DNA of 64,000 nt from Centroberyx gerrardi (GCF_048128805.1 NC_136010.1:19596980-19660979); one strand, 5' to 3'; positions 12,553 to 33,700 are shown, counted from the stretch's first letter. Numbers and translations are program-made. Notes: a model not told the origin generated them from the letters alone.

Positions 12553-13769
12553 TCTAGTTTGAAATGTGGCAGTTGAACGCTAAGGAAACGAGTGACCGGT
12601 GCGAGCCCGTTAGCCACGCCCACTGAGAGCTGATTGGCCTGAGTAATCATTATGCAAAATAGTTTCGAGAAACAGTCCTAGATGATTGGATGAGAGGGTC
12701 ATTATGCAAAATTATTCATGTTGCTCGTAGTTGATTGGATGTGTGGAGAAGATGGGCGGTGCGCTGGAAACAAAGAAAATATACATTGTTACCAACTTCA
12801 CTTGACAGCTTTTCTATAATTTGTTATGATAATATGTCATGACAATATGTTTCTATTATCTATGGGGGACACCTAGTATTGTTTTCGATTGTCAGACACG
12901 TGATATCAGAGTCTTCTGCTTTCAAATTTCTCTCACATCAGTATACTAGGTTTAAAGCTAATGATACACCAGCAATATTTTGTGGCAATGTAGATAGATT
13001 GTTTCCTTCAGCATAACAGACACAGGCAAAAGGAACAATATCAATGTTGATGGTAGAGTTGGTTGTAAGGAACAAACGTACCATTAAAGAATATTGTTGT
13101 TCATATGTAGCCTATTATCAAAATTGCCCTTCTACATCGCCTCAAAATGTATATATTATAGTTATAATTTGATAGAGTAATATAACTTAATTTAATCACT
13201 AATCACCCCCTCTATGGACACTGAAAAAGTTTTCACACTAGAGCTTTTGCTTCTGAGAAAATGGCAGCAGCCATCTATTAGCATTTGTGAGCAAGTCAGT
13301 GGGATGTGAAACTGTTGCTCTGAGATCCAAGACAAGTTCTGGCAAACGGCTCTATTACTTGTTCTGTCTGTTACTACAGCAATAGAAGGAGGGATTTTGA
13401 TTTTGGTTTCACACTCCATTGACTTGCAAACATGAGACTGAAGCCAATTTCTCAGAGACAAAAGCTGAAGTGTGAAAGCTTTTGCGTGTCCCAAGTGGGG
13501 GCTTAGTCATGATCAATAGATTAGACTATTGGAAATTCTGGAAGCTCCTTTACAGATTGTAGAGAATTACAATGATAGCACTGTGTAAAAAAAAAAATCT
13601 GTTTGTGGAAAATAAGTTAGAGAACAGGTTCATCTGGTGAAAGGCCAGTGACCTCTGTGGATATAGGTATTGCAGGCAAGCGGGGCAGTTCACTAATCCA
13701 CTGATCCACTGCAACATAGAGATGGGATTTAGTCTCAATCTAATCAGAACAATCTGTCTCCTTAGCACA

Positions 13770-13770
<1 letters not shown>

Positions 13771-13796
<26 letters not shown>
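13771..13796. repeat. (CT)n microsatellite
   Basis: An almost uninterrupted CT dinucleotide run in the cables2-xkr7 spacer. Confidence 0.95.
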
Positions 13797-13800
<4 letters not shown>

Positions 13801-13879
13801 TGTCTTGCGGTGGTTCTGTATGGCTTACACCGTGTTGTAAAGACACCAACTCAGCACAAATCAGGTAAACACATTGCTC

Positions 13880-13885
13880 TTTATT
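13880..13885 (-). other. Candidate polyadenylation signal for xkr7
   Basis: TTTATT on the plus strand reads AATAAA on the coding strand of xkr7, about 1.76 kb past its stop codon. It is the farthest plausible signal before the next gene. Nearer cleavage sites cannot be excluded. Confidence 0.35.
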
Positions 13886-14327
13886 TTAGCAACAACAACA
13901 TAATGAAATCACTCTTTTGTTCATATTTTTTCTTTTTTTTTTGCTGTGAACAGCAACAGTCTGGCATGACCAGTTTAAGGCTTTGATTCTAGCTTTTTGT
14001 TTGTGTTTGAGGTACAGCCCAGCCGAACTCTTTCCAGAACACTGTTTATGGTATGCCGTGTTGTTGTTACATAATAGACTCAACAGTTAGCACCATAATC
14101 AAAGCCTCTGGCCTTGTTACTGTGACAGTGGTGGCAATGGTGCTTCGTGGGCAATTTATTTCAGTGTCGTCTGGGAAAATGAGTTGACTGGACAGTGTTT
14201 AGAACAAAACTGTCATATTTCAATGACACCGTTTCATATGAACTCAAATGCACATGACAGGACACTCTCAATATCTCTCGCCCCCCCATCCATCCATACT
14301 GGATATGTGCATGCTGGTATGTGAGCT

Positions 14328-14386
14328 CACACACACATACACGCACACACGCAGACACACACACACACTCACACACACACACACAG
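14328..14386. repeat. (CA)n-rich microsatellite
   Basis: An interrupted CA repeat with single-base variants (CGCA, CAGA, CACTCA). Confidence 0.9.
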
Positions 14387-15646
14387 TTCAGACATTTCCC
14401 TCTTGTGACTATTCTATAGAACAACAACCTGACACCCTGATTAAACAAGTAGCACATGCCTGAACCATCAATAATATCAAAGCTATTCTCTTACGAGTCT
14501 GCAGCCCATATTTTTTTTTTTTACATTTTCTAGACAACAAAGTATGGATACAGTACAATTACAGACAGTGCTGTCCTTCTGTAACCCCTCTCTTCGTTGT
14601 ACAGCTTAATTTACATGGAAATGAATGTCCATTCTTTTGCTTTTGCAGTGTAAGATGGATGCAGTATGAAAAATACAACTGTCGAGAGTCATATCGATAG
14701 AATACATCCTACAAACGTAATGGAAATAATAATGTAACTATTGTTCAATACATTACACATTCTGGAGGAAGGTGCGTCCTATTAGAATAATATTGATGGC
14801 ATGGCCCAAAAACAACAGATTGTTTGTAAACACACACAAATCTTTTTTTTTTTTCTAGCTTACCTCAAAAAACAAATATAGTACCACAGGAATGTTGTAT
14901 ATCCCACTAACAGCATGAAAATGCTCAAAGCCTTGTCACAAATATCACATTTTCAACTGTTTTTACATTCAACTCAATACATGTTGCTTTTAAACTGCCC
15001 TTCAGCTTTGAGACAGCGGTTTCGGAGACTGCTTCAACATGAGTGAATAGCTATGGGAAGTAATGTAGATCGGTACCTGCGTTATATTTAGTGTAGGTCG
15101 TGTTTGAAATTAGGATGTGAGTTACCCATCTTCAAATGCCTCGCCTCCTCACCCTGCTACACCTTGCCGCGTGATGTTTCAGTGCTAGCTGCCATAAATA
15201 TTCATGCATGTTGAAGACTTGTCTCTGGTGGTAACTGCCTTGAGAGGATGTGTTGAAGCACCTTCACTGAGGATATTCTACCTCTGATTGATAATCATAC
15301 AACTCCACTTCTCTGCCTGGGCTCCTCTGCAAGTTCACTGGACAGCGAGCCTTGCTGCTGACTCTTTAACCTCGGTCCACGACTTCTTTCTGTACCACCT
15401 GACCTGAGAAATGATACAGAAACCTAAATACACACCATCGTTAGACAGCATGTCAGGATTTCGCCTTGTAAAAAAAGACACCACACACCATCCCTTTCTC
15501 TGTCAGTTTGCCTCCGGTGCTCGACGGTACAGAGAGCAATCGAGTAGGTGTGGAGCTGAAATAGACTACTCAGGGAGTGTCATCTGTGCCATTTAGAGCC
15601 GGGACGTCTGCACGGCAGCGAGCTGAGTCACAGCGCCTTCGGCACA

Positions 15647-20065
<4,419 letters not shown>

Positions 20066-20206
20066 GTTTGTTGTAGAGAAGAGAGTGAGTAAGAGAGATG
20101 GGAAAATGATGGAAGGGGGGAGGGGGGTCGTGCAGCCTGTCTGTATGCATGCGTGTGGGAGAGAGGGAGGGGAGAAGGAGGGAGGGAGGAGGGCGAGGGT
20201 AGGTGA

Positions 20207-20212
<6 letters not shown>

Positions 20213-20266
<54 letters not shown>
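20213..20266. repeat. (GA)n microsatellite upstream of xkr7
   Basis: A nearly pure GA run about 150 bases upstream of the xkr7 ATG. It may be transcribed as a polypyrimidine tract in the 5' UTR or lie in the core promoter. Confidence 0.95.
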
Positions 20267-23149
20267 TCCACCGCCGCTAAATCCCGACTGAAATCAAGAG
20301 GCAGGCCACTGTCATGAATCAGTGATTATAGAAATATGAATTTAATGGCGGTCTAATGACATAAAAATTGTAGGACTGACCTCATACCTTTAGAAGGAAG
20401 GTTTCTCCATTGAATTGCTAGTTTACAGTTTACTGTGTAGCCTGTAGGTTCACCTGAGGCTATTCTCTTGCATACTACAGAGGTAGTACGGTCTCCAATG
20501 AAAAGATCGTTCACATAGTCCTTAGTGTCAGAAAGATCTCCTTATTGGTACATATAGAGCCACTATCAAATGTGCTGTCACCTTCTGGTGGAAATGTGAA
20601 GCACAGAGTCTGTTGGTGTAACTCGGGAAAACTCGAAGGTTGATCAGCTAAAAAGGTAAAAACCAAACTGATGTTTAGTCCAAGTGTGGAAGGAAAAGGC
20701 TTTATTTCATTGGCTGAGGAACATCAGCATCTGTCCAGCGCGCGACCGTCAATCTTTCAGCAGCACCTCCATCCTTTCCCTCTGAGTAAACAAATAAAAC
20801 TTGTCTTTTTTTTTTTTTTTAAATACCACACACGCACGTTTTTTCAAACCGTCGCATTTTTCCCCAAAAGTCTTAGCAGCTTATGCCCTGCGGTCTAACA
20901 AAGTTGAAAGACAAATTAACACCAGGAGGGATGTCATCATCACTCCGAGGCTTCTAGTAACCAGTTTGGGACTTGAGGAAGTAGAGCAAGCACACGCATG
21001 TACGCACGCGCGCGCACGCACGCACCTGTAGTTTATAAGAGTGTCCCGAAAAGTGAGGTTGGTCTCTTCAGGAATACAACAGGCCTCTGCTTCATCTCAC
21101 TGGCCTTAAGGAAGGTTATACTGAATTTGTATAAGTCTACTCTGTGATTAAAAAAAAAACTAAATGGCAAAGCATGCAGGCTGCATAATGAATGGGCCTG
21201 AGATCAAAGATATAGATCCATCGCCTTATGATATACAGTTCATTAACTTATTCATTTCATTAAAACTTGTTCAGATCATCAATAGGCCTACGAATATATT
21301 AGTTTAGATGAACGTGCAAATTAACATTATTTGATATACCAGGCATGTCTTATGGAGAATGTTTTTTACATGTAGGAAGTTTACTTTTTTAGGGCTTTTA
21401 TCTCAGTCATACTTTGGTGAAGCAGCCTGCTGACTCACCTAGGAAACATTCAGTTGTCCAAATGCAGCATCTAGTCTGTGTTTTTACTGTGCTTTTGTTG
21501 CATTCATTTCTCTCTGCCTTTCTGCTGCTGCAAGCCTGGGCCGAAGCTGTTTCCTCATTGGCCTGATAAGCTCTTTGCTGTGGACACAAGGCTCTGACCT
21601 CTGCTGCAGCTAAACTGGGCCAATTCCTCGCCTGAAACTTCTCACGCCAGCTGTTTGAAGCTTCACCATAGTTTATCCTTTTGACTCCATAAGACCTTTA
21701 AAAGATAACAAAGTTGTTTACTGCATTCCCACAGGGAAAGCTTATGACATTTGCTCTGAAAGTTGCTGGTTGGAGAACGGCTACTTAATTTGCCTTGTTC
21801 GATCTTCAGTTTTTTAGTTTTTTTCTAGACTTTCTTGGAAATAAACTATTATTGCTCTAGTCATTGCACAGGAAAAGACATAGCCTATAATGTGTCCTAC
21901 CTAGAATAACTTCAGCCATGTTCACCTTAACAATAACACTCTCAATAAGGAAAAACTAAGACCAAAAAATAATGAAAATGTACTAAAATTTAATCATTCA
22001 TAAAAGCTGGAAAATCATTTGTGACAGGGTAACACAAGAAGCAATATTAGAGTTGGTTTAGTACAATATATTTTCAGCCTCAAGACACAGAAATCAAAAT
22101 GCGTCATTTCCCCCATCAGTCTATAAAATACTAATTTCCTTAGCTTCATTATGCAAAAATGGAATTAGAATATATTATGGGAAATATGAAAGCCTTGCAG
22201 CTCTCAATATAAAACAAAGTCACTTAGGAAAGATGTTATCTCATGAATACACATCCTTGTAAGTAGGAGCAAGAAACTTATGGACAATGATGCATTTTTG
22301 TTGACACCGTTAGTGCAGAAAGGTATGCGAAGGCCAACATTTCACATGGTTTCTTTTGCAAACGTATAGTCACAATATGCCAAAGATTGTTGTTACTTTC
22401 AATAAAACAGTTTAGTTCCCATATATGGATTTACACCCATGGTCTCTTTTCTTTTAAACCGATATTTCCAAAAGAAAGACACCTTGGAAAAGAAAACACA
22501 AAAACAAAGAGTTGTCATCACACAAGGCTGACAATGGCAAATAAAAAAAAGAAACAGGTGGATTTCTTTGCCATTAAAAAGCAGAGAAGAATATCTTGAA
22601 AGTATGTGCCATCTCCTCCCATTTCAAGAGTGGTGAAGTATCTGTCAGCCTTTTCAAAATGTTCTGGAGAGGGCTGGGAATGCTGGCACGTTCCAACTGG
22701 GCAGCAGTTAACCATTACAGGGTCCTGCACACAGGAAACAATAGTATCAGTACACATCGCTGAAAATGTTGGAGCACATGAGCTGTTTGGGGGAAAGAAG
22801 GAGCCTCAGTTGAGGGCTTTAATTTGCATGTGGCGTTTATCCCAGTGAGATCACCAAGACTGTGGACCAGACCTCAAAATATTCCAAACCGGCAAGAATA
22901 ATGTCAAGAATTTTACCAAACCATCAGTGGCTCCAGTAGAGTTTGGACAATCTTACTGAACATATCCAAATCCTCTCAGCTCATAGCACACACACACATA
23001 TGTATATGGTATGTTAAATCATTTTTGACATGCTTGTGATAAAGGGCCATATAAATAAACATGACTTGACACTCTTGCAGGACAAAAGGCATGGAGGGAC
23101 ACGTTCCACAAGTCCAAAGGCCAATGCACGGCACTGTGACTATTCAAAG

Positions 23150-23262
23150 GTGAGAGTAAAGTGAAAGAGTAGACTAGTTTGTTTTCAGTCTCAGAGTCTG
23201 GTAATTAAACATGTTTAGACTCAGCTGAGAGGATCAGACTTAAAATTTCCAGACTATTTAAG
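23150..23262 (+). repeat. Dispersed repeat, copy 2 (see 18787-18906)
   Basis: Second copy of the block at 18787-18906, in the same orientation, with small deletions ('ggtaattaaacatgttt' against 'ggcaattaagcgtgttt'). It lies in the rap1a 3' flank. Confidence 0.7.
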
Positions 23263-24139
23263 TTCATAGATAGCTATTCAAACATGAAGCATTGCTGCAA
23301 TGCTCCAACAGCAGATGGAGCCACAGGATTCAGCAGAGGCTTGCTGGCTTACATTGAATCAATTCCACATAAAACGAGGAAATGCATTTTCGCACATTTT
23401 TTACTTTCACATTTGATTACAGTTCCTGGGGTTTCCAAAAATCATCACTAGATCTGAAAATACTGAGGGTGCACTTTTCAGTATCGTTTCCCGTTTCACA
23501 TGAAGTCAATGAAGAAACTGGATAGAGATAGAGCTAGCCATAATTATACTTTCAAAATCCCCTGACGTTTCATGACTATGTCAAAGCATTTTGATAAACT
23601 ATTTTTAAAATGTTTTGGCTGTTTTTCAGCTCAGAAAAGGTCCAAAGGGATATAACTTGTTACCACCACAGAGCAAAAATGGACTTTTAATTCAATTTCC
23701 TCAAAAACGTTCATTATTCTTTTAACATCTTGTTACCTACAAACATGATTTAGGGCTATTGTTGTTTCAAATAATCCATTGGTATTTTCAATCCTATGCA
23801 CTGTGAATTTACCCTGGCAAACCGAACTTGTCCTTGCTGTGAAAAAGTGGCCGTCGTATGGAGGAAACAGCTGATAGCCACTGAATGTGCCGACACAAGC
23901 TGTAAAATACTTTCTGCTAGATTCCTGGAAAAAAGACCAATCTCTAAAATTCCCTGAAAATTCTAAAATTCCCCCCTATTCTATGACTTCAGATTCATGA
24001 ATTTGCTTTCCTTATTTGAAATATAAAAATTCAGTGACAATCCACAGATTCCATGAGAAGTGGGCTCCCTGCACATATCTGGATTACATCCTATTTTAAC
24101 TCCCACTCACCTGGCCTGGAGCTGCTTGTAGGAGGGCAT

Positions 24140-26863
<2,724 letters not shown>

Positions 26864-26895
26864 GGTGGGGCAACTTCACTGGACAGTACAAGGGT

Positions 26896-29800
26896 CTGTA
26901 GGAAGAGAGAGCAAGGATGATGAAGTCATTTCATTTACAATCACAGGAAAAGCTCCTAAGCCACATAAAGCTAAACAACTAGTATACTTTTCCAAATTAC
27001 CCTGTGTAAATTATTGCTGTAAGGAAGATAACTGTAAAATTATGATGTTAATAAATTGATCGATGAGATCATTATAAACATCATCCATAATTACCAGCTA
27101 TTACAGCAGTATTCCATCCAAAACAAGGCGTCAACAGAAATGCTTAGTTTCGACCCTCCCCAAGTACAGTATCTATGACAATGAATAATCACTGCTGACA
27201 TCAGCAGATTAAACTTTCATTCTTCTGCCAAAAAATGAGCTTTCTTTCCCACCCACTACCTTGGGACTTCAGCTGTCATGATGGTGGGGCCCCTCCTCCT
27301 CTCTTTTCAAATAAAGAAGCCAAGAAGAACTGAAGGAAGCCAGAGGCTGGTTCCTCTACTCCAGGGATTCAGACCAACTTTTCCCCCACTGGTGAAGGAC
27401 TCGCAAAGTCCGACCAAATGGTCGCATTCTGGGGCCCTGCACTAGATCCTGAATATGGCAGTGCTCTGTGCAGTCAGTAGGTAAGAGCACAGTGCCACAA
27501 ATAACTTAATCTCATTACAATATGGAGGAGAAAGGCCACAGAGAGTGACATGTCACCAACTCCATCAGTCTGGCACAGTTTTGAAACTGCACTGGGCCTA
27601 GACAACATAGGCAGTCATAGAAAATTTGTCACAGGAATGGAAATATTTAAGACGAAGAAAGGCACTTTTTCTTTAAGTGATCCTTCAACTTGATAGACCA
27701 TGTCCCTTTCAAAGCAACTGAGTGGTGGCAACAACAGGTATGTGGGGTAGCCATAATGAATGGATTACTGTTTATAAACCTGCACAGTATGTGCTAAAAG
27801 GTGAAAATGTTTTACTAAAGCAAAGTAGTGATTTTAATAAGCTATGCCTAACATATAATTGTAAAATGCAAATTTTATGTTCATTTGATGCACAAATGTC
27901 AAAGAGGTGGGTGATGCAAAACAAAATTTCATTTAAGAGCCTCTTTGAATCTACTAATCATGCTGGGTCTGACGATCTGTGGGACCTTTGTCAAATGCTG
28001 AGACAAACAATACAAAAACCACTCTGTCACACTCGACCAGCATTTGCAATTCTAACTACGATGTATGAAGCACCACCAGAAGCCCACAGTGAGAGACGGG
28101 CACATGAGGCACTCTACAAAGGGCCATTGTAATGATCCTCCTCTACTCAAGTGCACCATACAAACAGAAAATAGAGATCAGAGGAGCATGCATGATCACT
28201 GCTCTGAAATCATTACCAGAGTGAGGTGATGCATCTAGATGTGATGCAACATGTGCAGATGCCTTTATTAGCCTAATAATATACGTAAAGGCAAACCAGA
28301 CTGTTTAAAATGTAAATTCATGTGGGTGTCACAAAATTTGCTGCAAAGCCTTTATATCAGATAAGCCAGAAGCCTAAGCCTTCCGCTGATTAGATATGTG
28401 CCTAGCCTCACACATCTCAAGTATCAAGTACCCAAGCTGACAACCTTGACCAATCCTAGTCGAGAATTTCTGCTAGCTTATCTGATAGGCAGAGAATGCT
28501 TCCTTGTTGACAGGCCTTGATGTTAACAACTAATGATGGCCAAACACTTTATTGTACAGATATGATCAAGAAGCAAAATATATAAACAAACATCTGCCAT
28601 CATCTACAAATGTACAAAGCCTTTAACAAAAGTGTACTTTGCACCATTGTCAAACACACAAAAACAAAACACTCAGGCTGTGAGAACAGCCTAACCTACC
28701 GTGTACACGGCTGCTGCAGATGACAACTCCCTCTACATCTGGCGAGGGGGGGCCAGCAGATCCTCAAGTACACTGATGTCGGCAGGCAGGTGCTGAGGGT
28801 GTGTTGGGAGCCAGTAAGCTAGGCTACACCAAGTGATTCAAACAGGAAACTGGACCTAAATCATACCAATTTTGAAGCATGTACATTCAGGTCAGCACTA
28901 CATTATTGGTAAAACTGGAATAATTTACTGCAAAACCTAGACTTTTGCTCATCTGTTTTAAAAAAATGTAGATGGATGGCAGGAGGAAAACGGTTTGGCA
29001 GTTTTTTTTTTAATTTACACCATCTAGATTATGGATGCAAAATACACTGGAGACCATTGGTAAAACAGCCAATGAGGAGAATTATCAAATTCATACATGG
29101 AAGTTTCAGGTTTGCTATGCTGCATGTACTGTCATAAAGCGAGTTGGTCATATGCTTTTGGTGATGACTATTAATGTAGCCAAACTGTCTGCTGTGTGGG
29201 CCTATTTCAAGGTGTCAACAGGTGAGCTCGGTCTAAAACACAAATAAGATAAAATATTGGCTATATGTATAGGAGACAACAGTAACCTAGCCATTTATAA
29301 AACCTACATCATTTCACTGACCTGCCTCAATGTATGAAAAATGTCCAAATGTTTTACAATAGCACAAAACCGTTTTATTTCTTAAAACCTGTTGCTGATC
29401 AACGTAAATTAGAATTATGAGCAACATTTAACAAAGGCCTTAATGTTTTCCTTGTAAAAAAAATAAAATAAAATGCTATCAAGAAATGAATCACAAAGTT
29501 AGATGATTGTGGCCCATTATGGGTAATTGCAATACCCGAGCTCCATAGACAGGACTTCTTGCTATGAATATTCTCGTATGTTTGTGCTTGTCTGTTGGAG
29601 CCAGAAGGGGGCAAATGGGTTTTAACTTCACAGAAGAGCACAAAATGCTAAACTTCTGATTGAGGTCGATTTATAAAACCTGAAAAGATTTTTATCTTGT
29701 AAATGCATTTTTGAAATTACCTAAGTGGTGCGCTTTTGGCGTTAGATACATCTCAATATCTAAACCTAACTTATTTTCGTGTCTACTTGGGGCACGGTTG

Positions 29801-30685
29801 ATTTCGAAAGGAAGGGTGGGGCTATTAGTTAGTTTCCCAACGCAAGTGACTGTGGAAGCAACTGTTACAACGTTTAACATAAACACAGTCAAAGTCGGTA
29901 GCGTTAGCAATGGCTAGACAAATTATATCTGACGTTAACGTTAAGTTTGCAAGGTGATAGCCGGTACTAAAAGCCAGCTTAATCACGACCAGGCTTGACA
30001 ACCTGAATGCTAACGTTTAGCAACATTTGTTAACGTCCATGAGAAAATGCTAACGTTATCGGATATTAACGTTAGTCTGGAAAAGATTCGGTAAAATGTG
30101 CAGTACAGACGCCAAGGTTGACTAAAGTTGGCTTTGCAGTGAAGAAAGTTGATTTAGCAGTTTAACGTTAGCTAGCTCTTGGCTGACAAACTTAGCCTCC
30201 CTTTTAAGTTACCTAGCGGCTAACGTTAACTTTAGCTGTTTAGCTAACGTCGGCTGGCGAGAAGTTAGCTAGCCAGCTAGCATTTTTCTGGACTCACAAA
30301 CCTCCTTTTGTATTTCGTCTAGAGCTTAGAGCAGCCAGCTGGTTTGCTGTTAGCATGTGTAAGCTGCGACCTAACTAACTGACGGCGAGAAAGTTAACGT
30401 TAGTCGGTAACGTTAAATTACTTGAAAACCAAACCATGTTAGAATCACGAACTCGTTAGTTAGTCATTAGCTAACATTCGCTAGTCAATCCGGGTAGCTA
30501 GCTAACGTTAGTACGCTATTTTACACCCTGAATTATTCTGCCACAGTGAAGTCGTCATTTTACTATCTAATCGAAGATAGGCTAATATTTTCAAACTAAT
30601 TATTAATTATCCGATGTTACAACCTGGATAATTAGCTATCAAATCGCCAATTTTACACAGGGGCAAAGCTTTACAAGACACTTAC
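26896..30685 (-). other. rap1a intron 1 (5' UTR intron)
   Basis: It lies between the acceptor before the ATG exon (CTACAG|ACCC at 26895) and a probable donor (AACACG|GTAAGT at 30684-30685). It holds a 136-codon frame at 27722-28132 that resembles no protein I know, and an AACGTT-rich stretch near the promoter end. Additional non-coding exons are possible, for example at a donor-like site near 28692. Confidence 0.5.
29866..30512. repeat. AACGTT / GCTAGC-rich simple-motif stretch
   Basis: The palindromic core AACGTT recurs about ten times, usually as TAACGTTA or GCTAACGTTAGC, along with GCTAGC and TAGCTAGC words. There is no fixed period, so it is a motif-enriched tract rather than a tandem repeat. 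It ends about 170 bases inside intron 1 from the probable rap1a first exon. Confidence 0.7.
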
Positions 30686-30790
30686 CGTGTTCCGCTATGT
30701 GTGCGCTAAATCACACTGGGCGAATGTACGGAAGGGTCGGGACAGCAGCTATTGATTGGATCATGATCAGCCTATCAGAGCTGTCCAGGT
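30686..30790 (-). promoter_or_regulatory. rap1a: Probable rap1a non-coding first exon and promoter area
   Basis: A strong donor, CGGAACACG|GTAAGT, opens an intron whose next good acceptor is the ATG exon. The upstream (right-hand) limit and the transcription start are not defined by sequence. No TATA box is evident. Confidence 0.4.
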
Positions 30791-33700
30791 TAAGGTACAA
30801 TATAAACCTCTTCAATTCAAACATCTCCCACATCTTGATAACGAAGTATTGTTCTGCCCTTTGCACATTTCTTAATAAACTCGGACTACCAGCTACAAAA
30901 TCACGATTAGTGTGGATCTCTTCACAGTTCACTGCACTGGTTTCATTATAACCCCTTCAGACTGGTTCAAATAGCCAGTAAAGAGATGACTGGGCTACGA
31001 TCTACGTCTCCTCCAACATATCTGTGGGTTGCATAGTAAACATGATGTGGTTTGCATCAACAATGATTGTTGCTCTGTGGAATAGCCATCTCTCTCATTC
31101 ACAAACCCTCTGAGTATTTTGAATAGTGCATTTCATACACTGCCCCATATTACATTATTTCAAACAAAATGTACACATTCATTTAGAAGGTCAGTGGTGA
31201 TGTGAGGCATAACATAGTGATTGTTAGAAATGTGCACCCGAGATTAAAGTTTGTGACAACTGAACTGAGGATAGCCACAACAGCAAAGAAAGAGCAGAAA
31301 TACCATCATGAGTCTTTTTTGGTTATAATCTCCACAACATTAATGTCACCAGGGAATTGAAAGCATGTTCCATTTCCAGTGCTGGGATGTCACCTGTAAT
31401 TGTGTGAACTCGTGTCTTCCTGAGGCACACACAGTTCAATAATCTCATTTACATCTATCCACACACTGACCGACTTCATTTTCACCCTGAGAAAAACGGT
31501 GTGTGTGAAAGAGAGAGAGAGACACAGATGAAACAGGAGAGAAGAGGGGAGGAGGAGAGTATTTTAATATAATTTAGAGGGTGCTGATGACAGAGGAAGG
31601 GGAATGCATAAAGAACAGAGGCATACTAGGAATTATGGGTTTGTTATATTGTAACTGACTCAATATTCGAAATGAGAAGAAAACGGAGTGTTTTATCTTG
31701 ATGTGTGATGCTTGTTTTCTGCGTAGGACACTATGCCACTGCAGTGAGAAAAAATAGAAATCATTGGAGGGGAAGGATATTGCCAACAGCAATACGCATA
31801 ATTACAAACCTAAATAAAATGCTGAAAATGTCAACTATCAATACTAAAAAAAGAATTCTGGTTGAATTACATCCCATACAAAAGGCAAGCATGCATGTAT
31901 TTTCTGTTTAAAGCTCTAAAAATATCCTCTTTAGACAGTTAATAGCATTCAGGACTTAATTTGTTTATATGCTTTTTCAAAAATGTGTTTCATTATGGAA
32001 CGCCTCATAAAATGATAATTGTTTTTCACACTGCAAGATGAAAAGACACTTGGAGGAAAAAGTGCCTCTTAAAGCCATTTTGAAACCATGTTTATTCAGT
32101 TAGTGATTGTTTTGTTGCAGTTAACGTGTGCACACCAGTGTAATAGCACTCTACAGTTAATAAGGAGAACGGGTTAAGGTGTATTTTGGAGCATAAGGTT
32201 TTGTCTGTTGAAAAGGTATTGGTTATGTTTTAGGGCCAATTTGAATGTTAAAGTTGATTAGCCCAGAGGTGATCCTGTCTCAAACCAACAGGACAGAACT
32301 GGTCTCTTCCCTCGCATTCACACTGAACAAAAATAAGTGACCATTGGTTACTTTGTCAGATGGAGTTTTATGTAAAATAATACAATGTATCAGAATCAGA
32401 AATAGAAAAGATAGCATCTTCTGAATAAATCAAGAGTGTTTTTTTGTATTACCAAAACTTAAACTGCGAGTCAGAGAGATCTCCTTAGTTGGAGACCAGA
32501 TCACCCAAACGGTTCTTGATACCATGAGTGACACATGACACCAACATTGCAGCTCTTCAGCTGGGATCATAGTTATTCATGTGTTTAGAGTGAATTTAGG
32601 TCAGTGTAGGATTTTAGTTATATTCACTGTACTGAAAAGTACCCTTCATTTATTTGATGTGGCACTTGATGAGAAAATTATTTTGAAAATGTTTTGAGTT
32701 TGCGAAACACCTTCACATTTAAACCCTATGTAGCCTAATTTTAGTCTATAGACTTCTATAACCATTTGGAATATTTTAAATGTCTAATCAGCTCAGTAGT
32801 GCATTTGCATTTCCCACATTCTTAAGAATATGTTTAGAGTTGTGTTTCAAAATAGAAAAACTGGGTCAAAATGTATTTGTACATGTAGCTCACTTTCAGT
32901 CCAACAAAACATTTATGGCCAAAATATATTTTGGTAAGTATGCAAATATGTTATTGTAGAGGATTGGAAACTGGCCTCTATTTTAAGTATAACGTTCTGA
33001 GAACTGATGTTTGTCAGGTGATTTTAGCAGAATCCAATAACAAGTGCAGTAATACACCTAACGTGATTTAAAAAGCCATATTGAGAAATGTATTTTTTGC
33101 ACTGAGGAGTTTGGATTTTTGGGTGCATCTACAAACATCACAGCAACAAAATGGTTGTTTTGCAGTCCTTGCAATCTAATCACAGTTATGTTTATGTTCT
33201 TGTCACAAATATTTCATGGAATTGTTCTGTTCCCATTGTGTTATATTTTAGCATGAAAACAGACTGCTGATATTCCCTTGTTGCTGAATGGATTATGAAA
33301 GCACTTGCCTGGGAAACCATCCATCTACAGTGTCTGTGTAACATGTGGGATGCAGCCACTTGGTGTGGACTCACTCCTGAGCTGAAATACGCTGGCCTGC
33401 CATCTGAACTGGATCCTTTTCAAGTGGTGAATCTGATAAGGCAGTACATATTTAACTTTTGTGATCACATGGCGCTGGTGAGAGGAGGGCAAGTGCTGAA
33501 CACAAAGTGCCTGGCAGTAGCCAGTGGACACAGTGGTGCAGTGATAATAATGCACCAGTTACCATTTAGCAAGATGGTCTCCACCACAAACCGTCAGTCA
33601 GACCTGCAAGGTTCCTGACGATTTGAGATTACATCTGTCTTACCGTTCTTTTCAGTCCATTTCTTTAACACTGTCTGATAATCAACAAATCGCTGAGGGA

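Larger units (their letters stand above)
12553..15646. other. cables2 upstream region and xkr7 3' flank
   Basis: The right half is probably xkr7 3' UTR on the minus strand, with a candidate polyadenylation signal at 13880-13885. The left few hundred bases lie upstream of the cables2 ATG and should contain its promoter; no TATA box is obvious, and the first exon is GC-rich. A (CT)n repeat (13771-13796) and a CA-rich repeat (14328-14386) are present. The plus-strand frames seen here are interrupted and unlike any protein I know. Confidence 0.5.
20066..24139. other. xkr7 upstream region and rap1a 3' flank
   Basis: The left end is the xkr7 5' UTR/promoter area, carrying a (GA)n run on the plus strand (CT-rich in transcript sense). 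The right part is rap1a 3' UTR and flank; its cleavage site was not located. Copy 2 of a dispersed repeat lies at 23150-23262. Scattered short frames show no recognisable domains. This interval is also the boundary between the two ancestral linkage blocks. Confidence 0.5.

Noticed and set aside
14328-14386. CRISPR-like or satellite array
   Set aside because: The repeats here and at 18351, 19425 and 52518 are simple dinucleotide microsatellites with no spacer structure.
27722-28132. 136-codon plus-strand frame in rap1a intron 1
   Set aside because: No recognisable domain, no splice or promoter context, and AT-rich intronic composition; likely chance.
33295-33618. 107-codon frame in the rap1a-lmod1 spacer
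   Set aside because: No family resemblance and no plausible exon boundaries; the opposite strand is open too, over a similar span.
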